Positions 27,601 to 36,580 of a DNA stretch of 64,000 nt are shown piece by piece; the first letter of the stretch is position 1, and every line of letters begins with the position of its first letter. A program made the translations under genes and the position numbers. Origin of the DNA: CBDBDZ01 sp965204215 (GTDB lineage Bacteria > Pseudomonadota > Gammaproteobacteria > Pseudomonadales > GM7GCV1). The notes under the pieces are model-generated. The model was not told the origin of the DNA and made no database searches. It was given only the letters and a program-made list of their open reading frames with translations. Location of the stretch: the NCBI GenBank assembly GCA_965204215.1, contig CBDBDZ010000013.1, forward strand, positions 372,001-436,000, written 5' to 3'.

Positions 27601-28360
27601 TTTTACCCCACTTGCTGCTAAGTTCAGCATAGCGGGTATATTCTTTTTATGTGCTACTTAAGACGTTAATCAGTACAATTTGCGAACTTATTTTTAGGTG
27701 GACCTACATAGAAGGGTTCTTACTCCAACCGCTTAGATTTCTGATTTTTTAGTGCTTGTGCATTTGGGGGCGAGATAACGGGCTTACTTGTTTTTGCCAT
27801 CAGTAGCTGTCATGGAAACAGGGGTACAAATTTTACCCCACTTGCTGCTAAGTTCAGCATAGCGGGTATATTCTTTTTATGTGCTACTTAAGACGTTAAT
27901 CAGTACAATTTGCGAACTTATTTTTAGGTGGACCTACATAGAAGGGTTCTTACTCCAACCGCTTAGATTTCTGATTTTTTAGTGCTTGTGCATTTGGGGG
28001 CGAGATAACGGGCTTACTTGTTTTTGCCATCAGTAGCTGTCATGGAAACAGGGGTACAAATTTTACCCCACTTGCTGCTAAGTTCAGCATAGCGGGTATA
28101 TTCTTTTTATGTGCTACTTAAGACGTTAATCAGTACAATTTGCGAACTTATTTTTAGGTGGACCTACATAGAAGGGTTCTTACTCCAACCGCTTAGATTT
28201 CTGATTTTTTAGTGCTTGTGCATTTGGGGGCGAGATAACGGGCTTACTTGTTTTTGCCATCAGTAGCTGTCATGGAAACAGGGGTACAAATTTTACCCCA
28301 CTTGCTGCTAAGTTCAGCATAGCGGGTATATTCTTTTTATGTGCTACTTAAGACGTTAAT
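24681..28360. repeat. Tandem array of sixteen 230-bp noncoding units
   Basis: The unit beginning CAGTACAATTTGCGAAC and ending CTTAAGACGTTAAT recurs at 24681 and every 230 bp to 28131, filling 3,680 bp with no partial unit. The copies look identical by eye. Each contains a hairpin GGGGTA-CAAATTT-TACCCC and a palindromic AGGTGGACCT. The minus strand holds a 26-codon frame (MAKTSKPVISPPNAQALK onward) and no longer ORF. There are no spacers, so this is not CRISPR. The left edge abuts the IS1111 right end and the right edge the toxin-antitoxin-like pair. Origin and role are unknown. Confidence 0.95.
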
Positions 28361-28425
28361 CATTGAAAGGATGGTAAACCCTTTCTGATTGATAGGTAAA
28401 CTTGTTATACGATTTTTTCGTACAA

Positions 28426-28662
28426 CTATTGGTGGTCGGAAATCTTGAAAACATATAGGTTTCCTTTCTCCCGAGTCGCTAGAGCGCGATATTTTCGGTC
28501 AATACGAAAATACCAAATATTGTTGGAATGAGGTTGGCGTTTCCTGAGTTGTACGGAGCGAAAATCATCTCGCTCAATCTTTTCCTTGGCTTTGATATAA
28601 AGCGATACTAGCTGGTGTTTTTGCATATAGTCAACGACATCATCATTTTCAAAAACCTTCAT
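28426..28662 (-). CDS. Small RelE/ParE-like protein, putative toxin
   Basis: A 78-residue basic protein. The C-terminal pattern IWYFRIDRKYRALATREKGNLYVFKI resembles the beta-sheet core of RelE/ParE-superfamily toxins, where Arg/Lys/Tyr residues contact RNA or gyrase. The start overlaps the stop of the upstream gene by four bases (ATGA), the common antitoxin-first order. The N-terminal half is not recognised. It could be a toxin acting on translation, but the call rests on general resemblance. Confidence 0.55.
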   Translation of the reverse strand: MKVFENDDVVDYMQKHQLVSLYIKAKEKIERDDFRSVQLRKRQPHSNNIWYFRIDRKYRALATREKGNLYVFKISDHQ

Positions 28663-28865
28663 CCACGAAAATTTTGATATTGTGATTTATCAGCTTGCAG
28701 GTGCTTTTGATAGGCAGCATTTTCTGCTTCACTAAGGTTTTCAGGTGCTACTTCGTACAAATCGACAGGGAAATTTTCCTGCAAAGCATGCCATAGCTCA
28801 TCCAATGTGCGGAATTGTGTCTTATGAAAACGGTCTACGTCTTCATTAACGATAATTGTGGTCAT
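28659..28865 (-). CDS. Putative antitoxin partner
   Basis: A 68-residue acidic protein (MTTIIVNEDVDRFHKTQF...) with a short basic start and a Glu/Asn-rich helical middle (PENLSEAENAAYQKHLQ). It overlaps the RelE-like gene, which is the main reason to call it an antitoxin. No DNA-binding motif is clear. The 60 bp upstream contain no obvious operator before the second IS3 element. Confidence 0.5.
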   Translation of the reverse strand: MTTIIVNEDVDRFHKTQFRTLDELWHALQENFPVDLYEVAPENLSEAENAAYQKHLQADKSQYQNFRG

Positions 28866-29032
28866 ATTATGCTAGCTCGCTAATAATTAATGACTTTCAT
28901 TGTACGTTAAAATAAGAGGAAAACAAGTTTTTTCTGTATGCTTCATTTCGCTTAGGATGATAGGCTTTAGTCAGAATTTCAGAAATGGACCCCATTTTTC
29001 AGACAGTGGCTTAAGAAATATTTTGGACAGGT

Positions 29033-29866
29033 TTATGCTGCTTTAGGCAGCGTTAAATTGGCATAATAAATCTGATCGGGAGTTTGTCTCCCCTTCAAAT
29101 TTTGATGCCGTCTGTCTTCGTTAAAGAAACGAAAATACTCATCAATACCAGCTCGTACTTCAGGGACTGTGTCGTAGGCTTTTAAATAGATATTTTCATA
29201 TTTAAGGCTACGCCACAATCGCTCAATAAATACATTATCAAGCCAACGACCTCGACCATCCATACTAATTTCAATGTTATTATCAATGAGTACAGAAGTA
29301 AAGGCGTCACTGGTAAATTGTGAACCTTGGTCAGTATTGAATATATCAGGTTTACCATAGCGTTGTATAGCCTCTTCAAGAGCTTCAATACAAAAAGCAG
29401 TATCCATTGTGTTAGATAATCGCCATGACAGTACCTTACGACTGAACCAGTCAATAACAGCCACTAAATACACAAAACCTTTAGCCATTGGAATATAGGT
29501 TATATCGGTTGCCCATACTTGATTAGAACGGTTGATATTCAACCCTCTCAAACGATAAGGATAGATGCGATGAGCCTTATTGGATATCGTGGTTTTCTTC
29601 TTAGGAAAGATGGCTATAATGCCCATGGCAAGCATCAATCGTTGTACTTTCTTTCGATTGATGAAGATATCTTCGGTCTCTAATTGGTCACGAATACGGC
29701 GGCTGCCATAGAAAGGAAGCTTCATATGGATAGCATCAATACGCCTCATCAAATCGACATCACTATCACTGAGAGGTTTAGGCTGATAATAAAAAGTAGA
29801 GCGGTTGACTGATAGTAACTCGCATTGTTTTGACACCGCTAATGTGGGATGAGTCATATCAATCAT
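29033..29866 (-). CDS. IS3-family transposase OrfB
   Basis: A 277-residue integrase-core protein. The HTH_21-like segment LPFYGSRRIRDQLE is followed by WATDITYIPMAKGFVYLVAVID (first Asp), FNTDQGSQFTSDAF (second Asp) and GRWLDNVFIERLWRSLKYE (Glu), ending with FNEDRRHQNLKGRQTPDQIY. All catalytic positions are kept and the frame is complete. It overlaps orfA by eight bases in a different frame, as expected for an element that uses a -1 frameshift. Confidence 0.93.
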   Translation of the reverse strand: MIDMTHPTLAVSKQCELLSVNRSTFYYQPKPLSDSDVDLMRRIDAIHMKLPFYGSRRIRDQLETEDIFINRKKVQRLMLAMGIIAIFPKKKTTISNKAHRIYPYRLRGLNINRSNQVWATDITYIPMAKGFVYLVAVIDWFSRKVLSWRLSNTMDTAFCIEALEEAIQRYGKPDIFNTDQGSQFTSDAFTSVLIDNNIEISMDGRGRWLDNVFIERLWRSLKYENIYLKAYDTVPEVRAGIDEYFRFFNEDRRHQNLKGRQTPDQIYYANLTLPKAA

Positions 29867-30176
29867 CTCCTTGCGTAGGGGCTTGAATCCTGTCTAGCCC
29901 GCGTTCTAAAAAATCGCGTTCCATCGTTAATTGACCAATTTTGGAATGCAATTGGTCAATCTGTTTGACATCAGATTTAGACACACTACTGCGTTCAAAT
30001 AATGATGAGGCTTGTTCCATTAATTGCTGGCGCCATTGATGAATTTGGGTTTGATGTAAGCCAAATTGTTGCGACAGCTCGGCTAAGGTTTTATCACCTC
30101 TTGCCGCGGTTAAAGCAACTTTAGCTTTAAAGGATGGTGAATGGTTTCTTCGTTTTGTCATAATAATATGCTTCAA
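29859..30176 (-). CDS. IS3-family transposase OrfA
   Basis: A 105-residue helix-turn-helix protein (SPSFKAKVALTAARGDKTLAELSQQFGLH then IHQWRQQLMEQAS) with a C-terminal coiled coil (IGQLTMERDFLERGL). Intact. Together with OrfB it should make this element competent for transposition. Confidence 0.9.
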   Translation of the reverse strand: MKHIIMTKRRNHSPSFKAKVALTAARGDKTLAELSQQFGLHQTQIHQWRQQLMEQASSLFERSSVSKSDVKQIDQLHSKIGQLTMERDFLERGLDRIQAPTQGDD

Positions 30177-30452
30177 ATAATAGTAGGTTTATTGTCGCAA
30201 AATATTTCTTGAATTTCAAAAATCCTGTCTAACCGATGGGGTCCACTTCTGCCAGCGTTTTTTTGCAGTGTTTTATTTGTTGGTCGGTAATAGGCGCTGC
30301 TATTGGGATAGGTTGCTGCTACAGAATAAGATAGCAACAAAAGCGTTGCTATTTCAAGAAAAATTGTGAAACAATATGAAACGATAATTTGTTTAAATTC
30401 CTTGCATTGACAAGGCTTTTAAAACATTTTGAAACAGCATGAAACTTTGAAA

Positions 30453-30529
30453 TGGTGGGCCCAGTAGGACTTGAACCTACGACCAATCGATTATGAGTCG
30501 ACTGCTCTAACCAGCTGAGCTATGGGCCC
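30453..30529 (-). tRNA. tRNA-Ile2 (anticodon CAT, lysidine type)
   Basis: A 77-nt cloverleaf on the minus strand with acceptor stem GGGCCCA/TGGGCCC, D-loop AGCTCAGCTGGTTAGAGC, anticodon loop CTCATAA, T-loop GGTTCAAGTCC and encoded CCA. The anticodon arm and variable region (GACTCATAATCG, TTGGTCG) match E. coli ileX rather than initiator or elongator Met tRNA. Its place next to rpoD also matches E. coli. CAT would be modified to lysidine to read AUA. Confidence 0.9.
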
Positions 30530-30542
30530 CTTTCGGATATAT

Positions 30543-32408
30543 TTACTGTTCGTCGAGAAAGCTACGCAGATGCTCTGACCGCGAGGGGTGGCGTAATTTT
30601 CGTATTGCTTTGGCTTCTATTTGGCGGATGCGCTCACGAGTTACGTCAAATTGCTTACCGACTTCTTCCAGAGTGTGATCAGTATTCATGTCAATTCCAA
30701 AGCGCATTCTTAGTACTTTGGCTTCGCGTGCGGTCAAACTGCTCAGTACCTCGCGTGTAGAAAGTAATAAATTGGTTTCAGATGCACGGTCAATAGGAGA
30801 TATGGTATTGGAGTCTTCAATAAAATCACCCAAGAAAGAATCTTCATCATCGCCAACTGGCGTTTCCATAGATATAGGCTCTTTGGAAATGCGTAACACT
30901 TTACGAATTTTATCTTCGGGTATTTCCATATGTTCTGCTAATTCTTCAGGAGTGGGTTCACGTCCAAACTCTTGTAGTAGATGCCGCGACACACGATTGA
31001 GTTTGTTAATCGTCTCAATCATGTGAACGGGTATGCGAATGGTACGTGCCTGGTCTGCAATGGAGCGAGTAATAGCTTGGCGAATCCACCATGTGGCATA
31101 GGTAGAAAACTTGTAACCTCGTCGGTATTCAAATTTATCTACGGCTTTCATAAGACCGATATTGCCCTCTTGGATTAGATCCAGGAATTGCAGGCCGCGA
31201 TTGGTGTATTTTTTGGCAATTGAAATAACCAGTCTTAAATTAGCCTCGATCATTTCTTTTTTGGCATGGCGCATACGACCTTCGCCCATTGCCATTTTTC
31301 TGTTTAGTTCCTTAATGGTAGAAGGTTGTAATTGATTGTTTTCGCCAATCTTGATAATGCGTTTTTGAATGCGAATGATCTCGGGTTTAAAACTTATTAA
31401 TTCCTCTACCCAAGCCTCTTTACTTTTGGCAGTAAGGCTATCTATCCACTCTAAATTGGTTTCGTTGCCTTTGAATGAAGACAGGAACTTCTTGCGCGGC
31501 ATTTTGCTTTTCTTAACACAAATTGCCATTAGATTTTTTTCTTCGCGTTTAATCAAACTACTGTTATAGCGAACGGTATCGCAAAAATCATCAATTAATC
31601 GAGGTGAAAATTTAAAATATTTGAAAATTTTCGCAACAGGCGCAATTGCCCTTTTTGATTTTGGATCATCGAAAGGGTGATTCGCAATCACTTTCAACAT
31701 TTTTTTATAGGGTTCGACTAATTCGCCAAAACGCTCTTTTGCTTCATCTAAGCTTGGGCCTGTATCTTCTGTTTCTTGTTGTTCATTATTTTCTTCATCG
31801 TCAATATCTTCACCATTTTCCGCAGCCAATTCTTTGGCGGCTTTTGCTAAATTAGCCTGCTCCAAAGCAGAGGGAACTTCATTTGCCGGGTTGAGATAGC
31901 CAGTAATAATATCGACTAATTTACGTTTTTCTCGCAATACTTCCTGAAACTCTTCCATTACTTGCGAAACGGTTCCAGGCCAGTAAGCAATGGTTTCGGT
32001 AATATCGCGAATACCATCTTCAATGCGCTTGGCAATTTCAATTTCACCTTCGCGCGTTAATAAGTCTACAATTCCCATTTCACGCATGTACATACGCACG
32101 GGGTCGGTAGTGCGGTGTACTTCGGTTTCAGTAGCTGCTAATACAGCTACGGCCTCATCGGTTGCCAGTTCGTCGGCATTAATTTGTTCTTGTAGCACAA
32201 TAAGTTGATCAGCATCTGGTGTGCTTTCTAATACCAGGATACCCATGTCACCAATCATCTGAATTAAGTCTTCAATTTGATCAGGGTCGGCAATTTCAGG
32301 TGGAAGGTGATCGTTAACTTCAGCAAACGTCAAATATCCTTGTTCCTTACCAAGGGCAATCAGTTCTCTTATTTGAGATTGTTGTTCCTGATTATTTTCT
32401 TCAATCAT
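30543..32408 (-). CDS. rpoD: RNA polymerase primary sigma factor RpoD (sigma-70)
   Basis: A 621-residue housekeeping sigma factor. Region 1.1 is at the N-terminus. Region 1.2 (TDPVRMYMREMG) and an acidic non-conserved insert (about residues 195-225, rich in Glu) follow. Region 2 has FLDLIQEGNIGLMKAVDKFEYRRGYKFSTYATWWIRQAITR cut into its usual blocks, including the -10-binding helix. Regions 3 and 4 end with TLEEVGKQFDVTRERIRQIEAKAIRKLR (-35-binding helix). Length and all regions are normal. The gene ends 13 bp before the tRNA. dnaG does not precede it here; maf and a MITE-like repeat lie upstream. Confidence 0.98.
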   Translation of the reverse strand: MIEENNQEQQSQIRELIALGKEQGYLTFAEVNDHLPPEIADPDQIEDLIQMIGDMGILVLESTPDADQLIVLQEQINADELATDEAVAVLAATETEVHRTTDPVRMYMREMGIVDLLTREGEIEIAKRIEDGIRDITETIAYWPGTVSQVMEEFQEVLREKRKLVDIITGYLNPANEVPSALEQANLAKAAKELAAENGEDIDDEENNEQQETEDTGPSLDEAKERFGELVEPYKKMLKVIANHPFDDPKSKRAIAPVAKIFKYFKFSPRLIDDFCDTVRYNSSLIKREEKNLMAICVKKSKMPRKKFLSSFKGNETNLEWIDSLTAKSKEAWVEELISFKPEIIRIQKRIIKIGENNQLQPSTIKELNRKMAMGEGRMRHAKKEMIEANLRLVISIAKKYTNRGLQFLDLIQEGNIGLMKAVDKFEYRRGYKFSTYATWWIRQAITRSIADQARTIRIPVHMIETINKLNRVSRHLLQEFGREPTPEELAEHMEIPEDKIRKVLRISKEPISMETPVGDDEDSFLGDFIEDSNTISPIDRASETNLLLSTREVLSSLTAREAKVLRMRFGIDMNTDHTLEEVGKQFDVTRERIRQIEAKAIRKLRHPSRSEHLRSFLDEQ

Positions 32409-32526
32409 TTAAATTGTTTTGATTTAAGGTATTGTGACAAGTGTAGTTAAATGTTAACGGCACTTATTTAAGTGCCAAAATCCAAACGCGACATTATACT
32501 CAAATATTATACGGACTCAATATTCT

Positions 32527-32665
32527 GAGGCCTTTGCAATAAAATTCTTTTACCTTCATATTGTGTCATTTTCGCGCTAAAATGTTCATTTACCATCAGT
32601 AAACTCCGCTTTTTTGCGTGAAAAACCTTGTCTGAGAGCAAAATCTTTGTTACTACAAAGGTCTC
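32527..32665. repeat. MITE-like element, copy 1 (139 bp)
   Basis: The ends are inverted: GAGGCCTTTGCAATAAAATTC at 32527 and the complement of GAGACCTTTGTAGTAACAAAG at 32665. Internal text (TTCATTTACCATCAGTAAACTCCGCTTTT) recurs in copy 2 at 40888. There is no coding capacity. It lies between rpoD and maf and supplies the last codons of maf. Confidence 0.75.
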
Positions 32666-33231
32666 ATTTTATGTGGAGAAATATAGACCGACAATAAATT
32701 TAATGTTTCAACTAAAGGTAAGCCCACGATATTAGAATAAGAACCATTGATGGAAGGGATAAATCTGGAAGCAATTCCTTGAATGGCATAACCACCTGCT
32801 TTACCTTGCCATTCATTGGTCGATAGATAGTTATCAATATCTTTTGGGTTGAGACGTTTCATTGTAACTCTGGTCACAACTGTCCGTTGATGATGCTGTT
32901 TGGCGTTTGCCACAATAACTGATGAAATGACCTGATGACGACGACCAGAAAGCAATTTTATCATAGCTCTGGCTTCATTTTCATCTTTGGGTTTGCCGAG
33001 TATTCTTCTACCAGCAGCAACGATGGTATCTGCACATACAATAACCTCATCATCATTTAGCGTTGTCGCTTGGTATTTTTCCAGTGACATACGCTGGCAA
33101 TACTGGCGCGGTAATTCTTTTTTATATGGGGTTTCATCAATATCCATAGCTCTTATTTCATCGGGAGAAATGCCAACTTGTTGCAATAATTCCAAGCGCC
33201 TTGGGCTTGATGAACCTAAAACGAGTTTCAT
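32653..33231 (-). CDS. Maf-family nucleoside triphosphate pyrophosphatase
   Basis: A 192-residue Maf/YhdE-type nucleotide pyrophosphatase that removes noncanonical or excess dTTP/UTP-type nucleotides. Hallmarks are the N-terminal LGSSSPRRLELL (substrate loop), VICADTIVA (catalytic Asp), KPKDENEARAMIKLLSGR and GKAGGYAIQG. The final residues MRPL and the stop lie in the terminal repeat of the MITE-like element, so the original C-terminus was replaced; most of the fold is unaffected. It is oriented toward rpoD and divergent from the SURF1 gene. Confidence 0.92.
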   Translation of the reverse strand: MKLVLGSSSPRRLELLQQVGISPDEIRAMDIDETPYKKELPRQYCQRMSLEKYQATTLNDDEVIVCADTIVAAGRRILGKPKDENEARAMIKLLSGRRHQVISSVIVANAKQHHQRTVVTRVTMKRLNPKDIDNYLSTNEWQGKAGGYAIQGIASRFIPSINGSYSNIVGLPLVETLNLLSVYISPHKMRPL

Positions 33232-33309
33232 ACTTAAACTTTTATACTTAACTTAGGGTTATAGAGGACGGCTATTTTAATCATTCTATTATTAAAGTAC
33301 ACTCGCATT

Positions 33310-34011
33310 ATGAAAAGTTGGTTATTTGCTTTAGTGTTTGTGCCTGTTACCTTTGTGCTTGGTGTTTGGCAATATAACCGAGGGCTTGAAAAAGAAATAG
33401 TTATTGCAGCCATAGATGCCATGAGTGAACAGGAGCCGATAACGATAACATCATCACAACAACTTATGACAAGTACCAATAATTATCAACCTGTTAAATT
33501 AAAAGGCAGACTTTGGACAAATCAAAGTTTTTTATTAGATAACCAGGTAAGAAATGGTATTGGTGGCTATCAGGTGTTAACACCATTAGAGTTGGAAAAT
33601 AACCAAAGAGTTTTAATTAATAGAGGTTGGATACAAGCACCTTTAGACAGAGAGCAGTTGCCCGAAATTGGAAATGGTGTTTTTCAGGTAGAAGAGCAAG
33701 GTACAATATATTTTCCGAAACCATTCACATTAAAGCGGCAACAAATATTCAACCGTGAAAAAATGCCTTGGCCAAAACGAATTCAAGCAATTGAAGTTGA
33801 ATTATTGGCATCTTATTTTGAAGGTGAGCTATTTGACTATACAATACGCATCCATCCTGATAGCCCCTTAGCTTACGATGTGGATTGGGAAGTTAACATC
33901 ATTCCTCCACGCAGGCACTACGGGTATGCATTTCAGTGGTTTGCCCTTTCGCTGGTATTACTGGTTATGACAATGATAGCCAACACTAATATTTTAAAGC
34001 GTTTTAAATGA
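33310..34011 (+). CDS. SURF1-family cytochrome oxidase assembly protein
   Basis: A 233-residue protein with one N-terminal helix (SWLFALVFVPVTFVLGVWQYNRG), a periplasmic domain with the SURF1 patterns QVLTPLELENNQRVLINRGW and SPLAYDVDWEVN...PPRRHYGYAFQW, and a C-terminal helix. SURF1 proteins assist haem a insertion into cytochrome oxidase subunit I. It starts the run SURF1 - unknown - ctaA - ctaB, which fits that role. Confidence 0.93.
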   Translation: MKSWLFALVFVPVTFVLGVWQYNRGLEKEIVIAAIDAMSEQEPITITSSQQLMTSTNNYQPVKLKGRLWTNQSFLLDNQVRNGIGGYQVLTPLELENNQRVLINRGWIQAPLDREQLPEIGNGVFQVEEQGTIYFPKPFTLKRQQIFNREKMPWPKRIQAIEVELLASYFEGELFDYTIRIHPDSPLAYDVDWEVNIIPPRRHYGYAFQWFALSLVLLVMTMIANTNILKRFK

Positions 34012-34038
34012 TAAATTAAACTTTCAGAGACTATTAGC

Positions 34039-34617
34039 TTGAATCAAACACCCTCTTCACGAGTGCCGCTTTATGCAATGCTGGGTATACTCATTGGCGG
34101 GTTTATTTTGGCATGGATATTTCACCCTGGGCAGTCGGAGCAAAGCATTCTTAGCTTTGTTAATAAACTGGGTACCAAGAATAAAGGTATGTTGATAGAA
34201 CCAGTTGATTTAAATAATGTTGGAATCACACAACAAGATGGAACAAAGTGGCAATGGGCAGGTATTAAAAATAATAAAACTCTCTGGTCAATTTTAGTGA
34301 TTGTTGATGGAGCGTGCGATGAAAACTGTCAACAAACTATTTTCGATGTACATCAGGTTCACAAGCGGCTGGATAAATATGCCAGCCGGGTACAACGCGT
34401 TATAGTTTTTGATGACTGGAACCATACAGTTGAAAGTAAGGGCGCATTCAGGGTCTATTGGTCTAATGAACAACTGAATCACACATTGCCAGAACATGTT
34501 AGTTACCAATACTATATTGTTGACCCCAGAGGGCTGGCAATGATGGGTTACACTGGCGTTAACAATCCAGCAGATATACTAGATGATATTAAATTTCTGG
34601 TAACCAACTCACCTTAA
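34039..34617 (+). CDS. Membrane-anchored protein of the cytochrome oxidase assembly operon
   Basis: 192 residues starting at a TTG (MNQTPSSRVPLYAML). One transmembrane helix (about 11-27) precedes a periplasmic domain with LWSILVIVDGACDENCQQTIFDV, which resembles a SCO/thioredoxin-like fold with a CDENC pair (about residues 94-98). It lies 27 bp after SURF1 and 19 bp before ctaA. Proteins at this position are common in gammaproteobacterial cox clusters and usually uncharacterised; a copper or thiol role is a guess from the Cys pair. Confidence 0.75.
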   Translation: MNQTPSSRVPLYAMLGILIGGFILAWIFHPGQSEQSILSFVNKLGTKNKGMLIEPVDLNNVGITQQDGTKWQWAGIKNNKTLWSILVIVDGACDENCQQTIFDVHQVHKRLDKYASRVQRVIVFDDWNHTVESKGAFRVYWSNEQLNHTLPEHVSYQYYIVDPRGLAMMGYTGVNNPADILDDIKFLVTNSP

Positions 34618-34636
34618 TCATCATTAGTGACAATTA

Positions 34637-35680
34637 ATGAAAGCCATACAACAGCCCGGTTTTAAATTAGCAATTGTGACTACAGTGCTTGCTACCGTAG
34701 TGATTATACTGGGTTCATTTACACGCTTAGTGGATGCAGGGCTAGGTTGCCCCGACTGGCCAGGTTGCTATGGTCATTTGTTATGGCCGAACCAGGCAGA
34801 TGAAATTGCTGTGGCTAATCAAAATTATCAAAACGCAAAACCGGTGGATATTGAAAAAACCTGGCCTGAAATGGTGCATCGTTATTTCGCAGGCAGCCTG
34901 GGATTGTTTATATTGGGGCTGGCAATTATGGCGTTTAAACGCCGCAGTAATATTTCTTACCCTTGGCGCCTGCCCATAGTACTACTGGTTTTAGTTATTT
35001 GGCAAGCTGTTTTTGGAATGTGGACCGTCACCATGAAGTTATTGCCGCAAGTTGTTACTATTCATTTGCTGGGCGGTTTTGCGACGTTCTCGCTATTAGT
35101 ATTGTTGAGTTTCAGATTGTCAGCATGGCGCTGGCAACCCGACGACTATGTAAAGCAACAAATACTCAAGCAACAGCGCTGGATTTATATTGGTTTAGTA
35201 TTGGTTTTGTTGCAAATTATGCTTGGTGGTTGGCTCGCTGCTAATTATGCGGCACTGGCTTGTGTTGAATTGCCTACCTGCCTTTCTGGAGAGTATTTTC
35301 CTAAAGCCGATTACATTAGTGGGCTTAATCCATTTCAACAATTAGGAGATAATACCATTCATCAAACCTACGAAGGTGGTATTTTATCATTTGAGGCAAG
35401 AGTAGCTATTCATATTGTGCACCGAGTTGGAGCTTTTGTTGTCACTGCCTATGTATTGTGGTTAATGCTACGTTTAATGCAGTTGGGTTTTGTGCCACTT
35501 AACCGATACAGTCAAGTGGTTATAGGCTTATTGATGCTGCAAATTTTGCTGGGTTTAAGTAATGTTTATTTTTCATTGCCACTTGTTGTTGCAGTAGCGC
35601 ACAACTATGTGGGAGCATTATTATTAGCTTCGTTTGTGCTACTGTCAGGGCATTTATATTTAATGCAACGTCAGGACTAA
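34637..35680 (+). CDS. ctaA: Haem A synthase (COX15/CtaA)
   Basis: A 347-residue membrane protein with eight predicted helices. It shows the family motifs GSFTRLVDAGLGCPDWPGCYG (residues about 22-42, holding the Cys pair), the haem-ligand histidines in MVHRYFAGSLG and VTIHLLGGF, and HIVHRVGAFVV in the second half. It converts haem O to haem A for aa3-type oxidases. It is immediately followed by ctaB, which makes haem O, so the two-step pathway is encoded together. Confidence 0.95.
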   Translation: MKAIQQPGFKLAIVTTVLATVVIILGSFTRLVDAGLGCPDWPGCYGHLLWPNQADEIAVANQNYQNAKPVDIEKTWPEMVHRYFAGSLGLFILGLAIMAFKRRSNISYPWRLPIVLLVLVIWQAVFGMWTVTMKLLPQVVTIHLLGGFATFSLLVLLSFRLSAWRWQPDDYVKQQILKQQRWIYIGLVLVLLQIMLGGWLAANYAALACVELPTCLSGEYFPKADYISGLNPFQQLGDNTIHQTYEGGILSFEARVAIHIVHRVGAFVVTAYVLWLMLRLMQLGFVPLNRYSQVVIGLLMLQILLGLSNVYFSLPLVVAVAHNYVGALLLASFVLLSGHLYLMQRQD

Positions 35681-36580
35681 TTGGTGGGTAATACGCATTC
35701 GATACAAACACCTCAGCCAGCATTATGGCGGCAATATCTTGAATTGACTAAGCCGCGTGTGGTGGCATTAATGCTGCTGACAGTTGTCGTGGGTATGTTA
35801 TTGGCTCAATCAAACTTAGCGCCTATTGGGCTGTATTTTGGGGGTAATTTAGGAATAGCTATGATGTCAGGCTCAGCGGCGGCCATTAACCATGTAGTAG
35901 ATTGGCAAATAGATATGAAAATGGCAAGAACTGCCAATAGACCCATTGCTCAAGGTGCAATTAACCCTACTCAGGCATTCTTGTTTGCTCTGGTATTAGG
36001 TGTGGCAGGTTTTGGTATTTTGTGGTTTAACAACAACCCCTTAACGGCGTGGTTAACATTGGCATCGCTTATTGGTTACGCGTTAATTTATACGTTGTAC
36101 CTGAAACGCGCGACCTCGCAAAATATCGTTATTGGAGGGCTGGCTGGGGCGATGCCGCCGCTATTGGGTTGGGTGGCGATTACAGGTACTATACATCCTC
36201 ATGCTTTACTGCTTGTACTTATTATTTTTATATGGACACCGCCACATTTTTGGGCACTGGCACTTAATCGGGTTGAAGAATATAAAGAAGTGGATATTCC
36301 CATGCTCCCCATTACTCATGGGGAACATTATACAAGATTGCAAGTATTGCTATATACGTTGTTATTGTTTGTTTGCACATTATTACCCTGGGTAGCAGGT
36401 ATGCTTGATTGGTTATACCTGCTGGGTGCCATTATACTGGGAGTGGGTTTTATTGGCTATGCAATTAAAGTGTACCGAAACCAACAGCAAGGGGCTGATG
36501 ATATGAAAACTTTCAAATATTCCATTATTTATTTGATGTTGTTGTTTTTAATCATGTTGACTGATCATTTTCTACTTTAA
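35681..36580 (+). CDS. ctaB: Protohaem IX farnesyltransferase (CtaB/CyoE)
   Basis: A 299-residue UbiA-superfamily prenyltransferase of the inner membrane. LTKPRVVALMLLT opens the protein. The Asp-rich site NHVVDWQIDMKMARTANRP (residues about 66-84) and the second one ALNRVEEYKEVDIPMLP are present. It adds a farnesyl group to haem B to give haem O. Start is TTG 35681 or GTG 35684, directly after the ctaA stop. The stop overlaps the tsaD ATG (TAATG). Confidence 0.95.
   Translation: MVGNTHSIQTPQPALWRQYLELTKPRVVALMLLTVVVGMLLAQSNLAPIGLYFGGNLGIAMMSGSAAAINHVVDWQIDMKMARTANRPIAQGAINPTQAFLFALVLGVAGFGILWFNNNPLTAWLTLASLIGYALIYTLYLKRATSQNIVIGGLAGAMPPLLGWVAITGTIHPHALLLVLIIFIWTPPHFWALALNRVEEYKEVDIPMLPITHGEHYTRLQVLLYTLLLFVCTLLPWVAGMLDWLYLLGAIILGVGFIGYAIKVYRNQQQGADDMKTFKYSIIYLMLLFLIMLTDHFLL

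Larger units (their letters stand above)
28986..30245 (-). mobile_element. IS3-family insertion sequence (second, different copy)
   Basis: About 1,260 bp with imperfect terminal repeats TGGACCCCATTTTTCAGACAG (left) and the complement of TGGACCCCATCGGTTAGACAG (right). It encodes OrfA and OrfB on the minus strand. No matching 3-bp target duplication was found at the edges, so one flank may have been rearranged. It is unrelated at sequence level to the IS3 copy at 18 kb. Confidence 0.87.

Noticed and set aside
24681..28360. CRISPR array
   Set aside because: Units are identical over all 230 bp with no variable spacers and no cas genes nearby.
30453..30529. Elongator tRNA-Met (CAT)
   Set aside because: Anticodon arm and variable region match tRNA-Ile2 (ileX type), and the position beside rpoD agrees.
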